From positions 1-64,000 of the forward strand of contig JAHLKH010000140.1 of NCBI GenBank assembly GCA_025526915.1: a stretch of 64,000 bases of DNA. Reading direction: 5' to 3'. Numbering within the stretch: position 1 is the first letter of the stretch; each line of letters opens with the position of its first letter. The translations under genes and the position numbers were made by a program. The notes beneath the pieces were generated by a model. The model was not told the origin of the DNA and did not search any database. It saw nothing but the letters and a program-made list of their open reading frames with translations. Positions 44,301-52,034 of this stretch are shown piece by piece. This DNA comes from Entophlyctis helioformis (taxonomy: Eukaryota > Chytridiomycota > Chytridiomycetes > Chytridiales > Chytriomycetaceae).

Positions 44301-45707
44301 ATGCGTTCTTGAATGCCTGCACAAGGCTCTCATCACCATTCTTGACCAGCTCCTCGATGTACGCGTCCCTGACGCCGTCCATGAACGCCTTGGCCTCATT
44401 AGGAGTCTCGAGGATCGCGCAGAGGTCAGCCGCCTTGATGTTGAGCTGTTTGGCCTTGGCATCAAACCGCGCATTGACAAACTTGACCGCGGCGGCGATT
44501 CCTGGCAGGGAATGCAAGCAGAATCGCGCATGTAGACAAAGAATGGCATGTGAGTGATGGCAGATACTACAATACAGGCGCGGCAACTCACCATGGCCAG
44601 GGCGGCCAAAATAATCTGTCCTGGACAGTGCAGCGACCAGCTGGCATGCTCCAGCAAAGTTGCGCACGCCCAAGACAGATGCCATGGTGGCAAGCCCACC
44701 ATGGTTGTAGGATCGCATCTGCACAAGCTGCCCATGCTCCAAGTGCGTCAAAATGACCGCACAGTGCCCAGCACAATGTGCCACCAGATCAGAGTCATTG
44801 GCAATGACAATGATCGGCTGGTCACTGTCACAGAATACAGACTGTGAGCCATCAACTACAGCAGAAGAATGCAAGGCGATCTAACCTGGACTTGCGAACA
44901 CGGCAGGCAATGCACACGTCTGCCTCATAGTCGCATGGGCAGACTGTGCACGCCTCCTTGGATCCAGCCAGCTCTGAGAGAGCCTCATAGATCGCCTTCT
45001 TATCGGCGATTGTAAGGCAGAAGAAGCGGTGGAGGGCGTGCTTCTCTGTCCTTGATGGCCAACAGCAGACAATGGTCAGTAAGGCAACCAGACAGTACAC
45101 AGCGGCGATCTTACTTTGAAAGTGAACCAGAGTGGCGACCTTCCTGACGCTGGAAGGTGTCCGCAGAACCTTGGCTGCCGCATGCAGCATGTTGTTGGTG
45201 CGGCTGTTATGGACCAGCTTGAGGCCCAGGTCGCCAAGCTGGCCATCCACATGGAAGCGGATGGTGTGGCCGCCGCCAAGGGATGCCATGAACTGCTCAA
45301 AGGCCGGCTGGATGATGGCTTTCCAGCCGGCCTTGGAGCCTGGCTGGCTGATGGCGGCTGTTGCGACTAATGCTGGGTGAAAGATGCTCAAGAAGTCGAT
45401 GTGCAGCATCCCGCTGATGAACTGGGTGGTTGCGGCTGTTGTTGTTGCGGCTGTTGTTGTTGCAGCTGTTGCAGTCTGCTGTTGCAGCGGCGGCTGTTGC
45501 AGAGGTGGCTGTTGTGGCAGCATGCTGTGGAGCACACGCTGCACAGCATGGCCAAAAGTCTTGCCGGTGTGGTCGCAGACGGCACGGCGTAGCTTGAAGG
45601 CTCTCAGCAGGCCTACAAAAGTCATGCTGGTGCTGCTGGTGCGTGGGGTGTCTGTATCTGTGTTTACGAGAAAAGAATCGGAGCGTCTGGCGGAGTTGAA
45701 CTTTCAT
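38393..45707 (-). CDS. XPG/FEN1-like nuclease fused to Fanzor (TnpB-like RNA-guided nuclease)
   Basis: Nineteen exons: 45707-45668, 45612-45115, 45045-44886, 44824-44592, 44501-44231, 44166-44101, 44015-43649, 43552-43471, 43389-43181, 43107-42994, 42910-42756, 42691-40479, 40414-40028, 39943-39848, 39783-39734, 39656-39424, 39352-39202, 39098-38838, 38770-38393. All phases agree and the sum is 5,964 nt (1,987 residues). Residues 1-420 match XPG/FEN1: HIDFLSIFH (D86), HVDG (D136), CPCDYEADVCIA (E220, D222), IANDSDLVAH (D243, D245), SRTDYFGRPGHG (D303). A Gln-rich and basic linker follows, then a long disordered region with DEQNEQ repeats and an NLS-like KKRRGRK patch near 1350. The C-terminus is Fanzor: IKTDGYSIFQLALDY, RuvC-I GIDWGERYMYG (D1682), FGIDFTG, ENLTSQMCPQC (E1868), YECIPC, and RuvC-III VYHRDVLGATNI (D1905). 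Two separate genes cannot be excluded without RNA data. Confidence 0.82.
41878..41958 (-). repeat. Short coding repeat in the Fanzor fusion
   Basis: Alternating gctcgtcct and gctcgttct units encode a D/E/Q/N-rich run (DEQNEQ repeated). Located in the disordered region of exon 12, between the XPG and RuvC parts. Such runs are prone to length change. Confidence 0.9.
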
Positions 45708-45863
45708 TGCTGACACAGACAGAGAGCGAGTCGATAGAGAGCGAGCAGTCTGGCACTCGCCGCCTACTGTCCAACAGCCATAAGGGAGCAGCGAGCACAG
45801 CCAACAGCCAGGCGTTCAAGATGTGGTCGTGTGTTGCTGGCACAGTCATTGATGTGATGCCAC

Positions 45864-47027
45864 TCAGTGCGCAGCTCGACATGCACTGTGCAGCATCACT
45901 CTGCGTGTCATGAGCTGCATTGCAAAGAGCCTCTCTCCGCGTGTCGTCTTCTCAGTCAATGTCCCATTGCATCCAACAAGCGTCCTGATATGCATCTGCA
46001 TTGTGACCCAGTGCGATGCAGTTGGTGTTGGCTGACTGGCCAGCTGGTCCATGGACAGGTTGGTCGTTGACGCACTGCCTGCATCGCCCCTCTGCTCTGG
46101 ATCGTCCTCGTCAACAAACACAGTGCATGCAAGACTGGGATCGTCAGGACCGTCGCCATCATCATCGTCGTTGTGGTTGTTGAATGAATGGAGGATGCAT
46201 GGTCTGTCTGGCCACTCCAGTTGCTGCTCAGTGGATCGCATCCAAGATGCCATCGCACCAAGTGCAATGTGGCCAGACACGCCTGCCAGCACTCGCGTCC
46301 TCCTCACCAATCTCGCCTGGATCAGTGTCGTCGAGTGTGCTGCTCATCGAGTGTGCTGCCACTGCCTTGTTTGGCATCCAAGTCGGCATGCCAATCCAGC
46401 TATCCAGCAAGCAGTTCCTGCAGCCAACTCCAAGGATTGATCCATTGAGCACGTCTCAGTGGCTGCTCATCACTGCTGCTGCATCCCATGTCGCAGTCGG
46501 AAAGCACCAGACAGCTTGGTCCTGCGATGCCAATGCTCTCGCTGTCCTCTTGAACAACAACCAGATCGCCCTGTTCACAGCCGTCTTGCCAACGTCTCTT
46601 GTTGCTGTTTGGACCCATGAGACATGCACACAGTCAGTGCCAAGACCACACAGACACGGCCGTCAGACTGCTGTACCATCGACGTCGATGGGCAATGGAG
46701 CATGCCTGGACAGACAGCGAGTCAACGCACCTGCTTGCCTGTCTGCAGCCTGCCTTCTGTCCGCCCGCCTTGTTGGGCACGCTTCTCAGACGGCCACGAC
46801 CACGCTGCTCTGCTGGACTGCCTGCTGCATGGCCTGCTGCATGCCACTTTGAGCAGTGCCTCTCGCAGTCTCCCCTGAAGGACTTGTCCAGCAAGCGAGT
46901 GCTGTCCCATATCCGTGCTGACGCCTGCGTTGCCGTTGTCGTTTGGCTCGTTGTCGCTTGTGTGCAGTTGGGCGGCAAGTGCAGCAGCGTCTGGATCTGG
47001 CATGGCGCGTTGCTGCTGTGCTCGCAT
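45864..47027 (-). CDS. Unresolved minus-strand coding region upstream of the XPG-Fanzor gene
   Basis: Begins with MRAQQQRAM at 47027, the same nine residues and flanking DNA as the XPG-like gene of island A, then continues PDPDAAALAAQLHTSD and on to GRLREALLKVACSRPC, with a GTGCGT donor near 46725. Further down the same strand are protein-like stretches: KRRWQDGCEQGDLVVVQEDS ending PWSWLQELLAG (46618-46400), and an acidic segment HNDDDDGDGPDDPSLACTVF then VDEDDPEQRGDAGS (within 46253-45864). I could not find introns joining these in phase. It may be a short accessory gene, a decayed gene, or 5' coding sequence of the fusion. No domain is recognised. Confidence 0.35.
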
Positions 47028-47144
47028 CGCGCAGTGTCTGCACTGTGCAAGGGCTCTCTAGATCGACCAATCACAGCGATCCCACCAAGATCGACCAATC
47101 ACAGCGATTCCACCAGGATTGACCAATCACAGCGATTCCACCAG
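47001..47144. promoter_or_regulatory. Leader module plus three phased CCAAT boxes (island B)
   Basis: Cores at 47001-47030 and 47048-47073 match the island A leader, separated here by an extra 17 bases. A 28-bp tandem repeat starts at 47061, 47089 and 47117, each copy carrying gaccaatcacagcgat. CCAAT lies at 47067, 47095 and 47123. It sits between the minus-strand start at 47027 and the plus-strand carrier start at 47271, so it may drive both. Confidence 0.65.
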
Positions 47145-47270
47145 GGGTAATGGTATGAGAACCGGGCCAAAACTTGAGCTCGTGACTGCGAGGCGCTTTG
47201 ACACACACACGCAGGCACACACACATACGAGAGCAGCACCTCGGCAACGGCATCCACCGCATCTACTCCA

Positions 47271-48761
47271 ATGACCGCCCAGCAGCACGGCGAGCACGGC
47301 GAGGCGAGCCAGAATCGCCCAACGGCTGAGCAGACTGGCGGCCTGGCGCAGCAGCAACAACCGCAACCGCAACCGCAACCACAACCACAGCCGCTGTCGC
47401 TGCCGCTGCCGCATACCCACCACCACGAGCTGTCGCCGTCGCTGCCAGAGAATGCCGCCGCAGCATCTGCAGCACTCGCACTTGCCGTCGCCGAGCCCGA
47501 CCCCATCTCCCTGCAGCACACGCCTGCCGTGCAGCCAGCCGCGCCGGCACCGCAGCGTGTGCACGACAAGCAGTCGGGCTCCTACATCGTGCGCACTCTG
47601 TTTGCGGGCGGCATCGCCGGCTGTGCGGCCAAGACGACCATTGCCCCGCTCGACCGAGTCAAGATCCTGTTCCAGACCTCCAACCCGCACTACACCAAGT
47701 ACACGGGATCGTTCTCGGGCACGCTGCGCGCCATGGCCAAGATCCATGGCTCGGACGGCATCATGGGCCTGTTCCAGGGCCATTCGGCGACGCTGATGCG
47801 CATCTTTCCGTATGCGGCGATCAAGTTTATGGTGTATGAGCAGATCAAGGGGTTCATGATGCCGCGCAAGGGCGACGAGACGTCGTTTCGCAAGTTTATG
47901 GCGGGGTCGCTTGCTGGTATGTGATGGCTGTGTTGGCTGTGTTGGCCGGTTGCGCGGCTGCACGATTGGCGTGGCGTGATAAGTCGGTACTGACCGGCGT
48001 GTGTTGTCGGAATGGCAGGATGCTCGTCGGTTGCGGTATCGTACCCGCTGGATCTGCTGCGTGTGCGCTTAGCGTTCGAGGTTCGGTTGAGCCGGCCGCC
48101 TGCCGGTTTGGTTGAGACCATCAAGGCGATCTACTCTGAGCCGCGTACACTTGTTCCAGCATCGGCGTCAGCGTCAGGTGCTGCTGCTGCTGCTTCGACA
48201 ACTGAATCCACGGCAGTGGCAGGGCCGCCAGGCGGCATCCGCAACTTTTACCGAGGATTCATGCCGACCATGTACGGCATGATTCCGTATGCAGGCGTCT
48301 CATTCTTGACCTACGAGACGCTCAAGAGCTGGGTGTCCAACCACTTCATGTCGTACACGCTCGTCAACGGCGAGGCGATTGCACGTCAGCGCCAGGCCCA
48401 TCACGATGCGCATTCGAACGACGTTGGGTTCCACCCGGACCACCACGACGAGGGCGTCGGCCACATCAAGCCGCAGCTCAAGGCGTGGTCCAACCTGACC
48501 ATTGGCGGTCTCTCTGGCATTGCGGCGCAGACGTGCTCGTACCCGTTTGAAGTCATCCGGCGGCATATGCAAGTGGCCGGCAAGTCTACGACGGGTGCCA
48601 AGCACGCGACGACTCTGGCGACGATTGCGGATATCTACGGGCGGCGTGGGTTCTCTGGCTTCTGGGTCGGCCTGTCGATTGGATACATCAAGGTCGTTCC
48701 CATGTTTGCCGTGTCGTTTTATGTATATGAGTGGATGAAGATTCTGCTTGAGATCGACTGA
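47271..48761 (+). CDS. LEU5: Mitochondrial carrier, Leu5/SLC25A16/SLC25A42-like (CoA transporter)
   Basis: Inner-membrane solute carrier. Exons 47271-47916 and 48019-48761 join in phase 1 (462 residues). Three carrier repeats are visible: LFAGGIAGCAAKTTIAPLDR (PxD motif APLDRVK), AVSYPLDLLRVRL, and TCSYPFEVIRRHMQV, each followed by the expected acidic/aromatic helix and Gly-rich turn. AKTTIAPLDRVKILFQTSNP is typical of the Leu5/SLC25A16/42 branch, which imports coenzyme A into mitochondria. The first 100 residues are a Gln/Pro-rich extension (about 17 QP steps) not present in yeast Leu5. Two loop insertions (Ala/Ser-rich near residue 265 and His-rich near 340) are also extra. The transported substrate is inferred from the family. 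Confidence 0.88.
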
Positions 48762-49617
48762 TGGGGTGAAGCGCGGTGCCTCTGGACTGTCCAATAAACG
48801 ACCAAGGCGAGCTGTTTATTGATCGCATAGTCCCACGCGACGCGTTGCAAAGCGAGACGCATCTGCCCATTCAAGGGCCAGCGTATTGGGGAATGGATGC
48901 CCATGTCGAGTGTGCATGGCATTCCCTCTGTGGCTGCATGATTCACATCGTTTGACCATTCAGCAAATGCATGTCCTCTTATGCAAAACAGAATGAACCT
49001 TGTCTGGGACTCAGATAGCCGACCTCAAAACCGTTGAAAACTGTGCACTGGCCGCCTGGCCACTTTCAGTGGTTACAGCTGCCATGGCACGGACGCAAAG
49101 GCCGCACCAACCGCCGCTGTACTGATAGCTCAGCAGATCCCTCTCTCGATGCCAGCCAGGACATCCAAGAAGAGAGCTGCCAAGCCTGACAGCAACGAAG
49201 CTAGCAGCAACAGAAGCAGACGGATCAGAACATTGCCGGCCAAGCATCAGCCGAGATGCTTCTCGATGCGGCACACTACATGGACCTCGGACTGCCACTC
49301 CCTGGCACCAATGGCGGCTGCCGCACGAGCAGTCAGTCATATGAGCTGCTGCTGTCGGCTGTCAGTAGCGACAGGAGAAATCGTCTCATTGACATGGACT
49401 GCAGCACATGAACATCACCTGCCGTGAACCCATCTGGGCAGGAATTGCTGTTTATGAACTGCAACAGACTGCTGCCCGCTTGTCAGTGACAATCCATAAT
49501 GGTGTTGCAATCTAATGCATACATGCAGACACGGCATGCAGGGCGAGTCGACATCCAACCGCACGTCAAAGGATTAAGAGAGTATATTTAGAGAATGGCT
49601 GGCGGATAGCCGCCGCG
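48762..49617. other. Gap with a small hypothetical ORF
   Basis: Mostly without a recognisable gene. An ATG at 49149 opens a 92-residue frame to 49427, beginning MPARTSKKRAAKPDSNEASS, basic at the N-terminus with many Cys and His later; it might be a remnant of an accessory gene, since the sequence style resembles islands A and B. I see no splice signal or domain that would support it. Confidence 0.35.
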
Positions 49618-50827
49618 TCAATCGGCAATGGCAACGACATGCTTGGTACTCCGCCCACTGCATGTCAGCCATACAAACCGCCACGTGATGGCGTGCACCG
49701 TATGGCACACGGCCAGCACCCAGCCGGCAAACACGGTGACCCGCAACCGTGGGCCGCCGTCGCCGAAATCAAAGACGGCGTGGTCGGTGCCCCAGTGGGC
49801 CTGCAACAGGACGATGCAGCAGTAGCTGAGCACGAGGATACACGACGTCATGATGGCCATGGCGATGGCGAGGAAGGTGTCGTGGTAGAGCGTGATGAGC
49901 GGGTGGATCGGGGTTTCAACGACATTGTACGCGTCCGAACACCGCGTGCAGGCAAACACTGGCTTGCGGGTCGGTGCTGGTCGGCGCGGACGCGGGACCG
50001 TCATGGACGATCGGCCGCTGGGTTGTGAGTCGTGTCGGACAAGGGGTGCGCCGGACTCGATGTCGAACTGGGCCGGTTGCGAGCGGTAGGCGGACTGCAC
50101 AAGCACCATAAAGGCCGTGGCTGACGTTGTGAGGAAGGAGATGAGGGCGTGGAGAGGCAGTGGCACGAACGTGATGACGGGCGGCCGGGTCGGGAGGCTG
50201 GTGATGTATCGGTCGATGCATGTTCTGCGGGTGTGGTCGCAGGCGTGGGCGAGTGTGGGGGGCACTGGGGGTGTCAGTCCATGGGATATACAGCGACGAG
50301 CGGGTGCAAGCCCAGCGAGCCAACAGGCAGACAGCCAGCAAGACCACGACAGGCTGTTGCACGCACTGGTGGATCCATTGAAGGTCGCGGTCCTTGCAGC
50401 CTTGGCAGACGCGAATCAGCGGGTCGCTGTCGGTGTCGCTGGTTTCCCAACACGCCCAGCAGCAGCCCTTTCCCGTGGACAGGTCGCAGTCGTCGTGGTC
50501 ATTGACGCCGTCCAAGGCTTGGCCGGCGTCTGTTTGTCCATCTCCTGTTGCTGTTGTTGTTGCTGCTGCTGCAGTGTTACGTGTGGTGGCGTTGCCCGAG
50601 GTGGCACTGGCGCAGACACGAAGCGACCCATGGCTGCTTGTTGTTGGGCATCGCTCGTGGTGCGCCGGCTGCCGGACAGACAGCGACCGCAGCACTCCGC
50701 TCTGCGTGCAGGGGGCGGCGCTGGGGCGAGCAGCGCATGAGGACGAGGTGACGGTCATGAGGAGCGGCGTGCGTTCGTCTGCGGAGTCGTCTGCGATGTG
50801 GATGGCGTCAATGTCGCTCTCGGCCAT
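49618..50827 (-). CDS. RING-CH (MARCH-like) membrane E3 ligase candidate
   Basis: Exons 50827-50367 and 50224-49618 join in phase 2 (355 residues). After a Ser/Thr/Ala-rich N-terminus comes CCWACWETSDTDSDPLIRVC, QGCKDRDLQWIHQTCIDRYI, which fits the first part of a RING-CH (C-x2-C, C-x2-C, H-x2-C). The last C-x2-C pair, FACTRCSDAYNV, comes about 85 residues later, after a hydrophobic stretch (LHALISFLTTSATAFMVLV) and a basic linker, so the zinc domain looks interrupted. Two more likely membrane helices follow (FLAIAMAIMTSCILVLSYCC and VFAGWVLAVCHTVHAITW). MARCH-type enzymes ubiquitinate membrane proteins in the secretory pathway. Substrate unknown. Confidence 0.7.
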
Positions 50828-51062
50828 GCGACGCAGGAGCTGCCGGCCTCGGGTCTGCGGGGAGTGCCGCCAAGTTATAGGGCGACGGGTGGCCCAGATC
50901 TGGGCTTCTGCTGCCCTATTGCGCCGTCTGCAATGTCTTGATCATTCGAGCATGCCCGCCGTTCAACTCCGACGTGTCCGCTTTTGATTTTCGCCCTTGG
51001 CCGCCATCACAACAACACCACCAACAACAACAACAACAACAGCGACAACCGCTCACTCCCAG

Positions 51063-51698
51063 ATGCGCCTCCGCCGGCATTTCTCCCTGTTGGCAGCCGC
51101 CGTCTTTGCGACGCTGCTGCTGCTGCTGGCCTACACCGCACTGCAGCCCGCAGACCCGGCCGCAACGCAGCTGTCGCCAACAGCCGCCAGACTGGCCTCG
51201 CCCGTCGATGCCGCCGACCTCGCACAGCAGGCATCGACATGGACAGCCCCGTCGCTGCCGCCCGCTGCGACCGTCGACGGCTTCATCCGCCGGCTGCAGC
51301 GCAAGAAGCTGTCTGCCCAGCCACCCAACACCAGCGACACCAACGACACCTCAAGCAGCGATGCCAACGATGCCAACGTTGCCAACGACAAGCTCGTCTT
51401 CACCATCGAGCACTGCAACTCGTGCGGCATGTTCGCCATGGCCGCCAAGGCGCTGCAGACGCTGCTGCTCAAAGTGTATGGCGAGGACGGCGTCGTCGTG
51501 GCCGTCAACCAGCCGCCCATGACGCCGAGGTTCCGCTCGTTTGAGGTGGTGCTGCGGCTGCCTCGTGGCCGTGACGTGCTCGTGTGGACCGCCCTCGGCA
51601 ACCGTTCGAATCCGGCGCATCGGTTTCCAACGGATCTGCTGTTCCTGGCTGCGTTGGACCGTGCGCTAACGGCCGAGTATCAGGCGGCCGAGCAATGA
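51063..51698 (+). CDS. Rdx (SelT/SelW/SelH-like) thioredoxin-fold protein
   Basis: Single-exon gene, 211 residues. An N-terminal signal anchor (FSLLAAAVFATLLLLLAY) precedes a luminal-type linker and the Rdx domain: LVFTIEHCNSCGMFAMAAKA, then RFRSFEVVLRL, DVLVWTAL and AHRFPTD. The CxxC redox motif is plain Cys-Asn-Ser-Cys rather than the Sec-containing form of animal SelW/SelT. The layout (strand, CxxC, helix, FEV strand, FPxD) is that of the family. A membrane anchor suggests the endoplasmic reticulum, as for SelT. Reaction unknown; a redox role is inferred. The Asn/Asp/Thr linker (NTSDTNDTSSSD) contains possible N-glycosylation sites. Confidence 0.78.
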   Translation: MRLRRHFSLLAAAVFATLLLLLAYTALQPADPAATQLSPTAARLASPVDAADLAQQASTWTAPSLPPAATVDGFIRRLQRKKLSAQPPNTSDTNDTSSSDANDANVANDKLVFTIEHCNSCGMFAMAAKALQTLLLKVYGEDGVVVAVNQPPMTPRFRSFEVVLRLPRGRDVLVWTALGNRSNPAHRFPTDLLFLAALDRALTAEYQAAEQ

Positions 51699-52034
51699 AT
51701 GTGTATGGATAGGTGTGTGCACCATTGTACTTGGGGACAGCTGGACGCACTTGGCAAGCTGCCCGAAACAACAGCAGCGCGGCCACATGAATGCAAACCA
51801 GCAACTGTAAAACGTATGTTGATTGGGCATGTTCAGGCAATCAAGAGAAACATATGGAGCGACGGACGCTGGTCTTGACGCAAGCTGCGCGGGAATGCTG
51901 CTCTGGGCTTGAGCTGGCTGGGTTGCGGGGGGAATTTGGGTGGTGGGGGGCGGACCATTGTACAGGGAGATGAGAGACACGGGGAAGAAAAGAGTCGACA
52001 GGGAAAGAGGGAGAGTCGGAACGGTGTATCTACA
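51699..52034. other. Convergent intergenic gap
   Basis: Space between the Rdx gene and the F-box/LRR gene, presumably two 3' UTRs. Contains a GGGGGAATTTGGGTGGTGGG-like purine stretch near 51935. Nothing else is apparent. Confidence 0.5.

Noticed and set aside
45612..45667. ATG at 45625 as the start of the XPG part (MTFVGLL)
   Set aside because: It lies inside a 55-nt GT/AG intron with a good ctttTGTAG acceptor; starting at 45707 gives an in-phase exon and a better N-terminus.
46184..46852. Plus-strand ORF of 222 codons opposite the unresolved island B region
   Set aside because: Composition is Cys/Ala/Ser-rich without domain, and the opposite strand carries the shared leader and acidic protein-like stretches.
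47061..47144. Short direct repeats considered as a CRISPR-like array
   Set aside because: Three abutting 28-bp copies with no unique spacers, in a eukaryotic promoter with CCAAT boxes; not a CRISPR array.
38150..47270. Terminal inverted repeats or target-site duplication bounding island B
   Set aside because: I compared the flanks by eye and found no convincing matching ends, so I do not call a mobile element. Alignment of an empty site from a related strain would decide.
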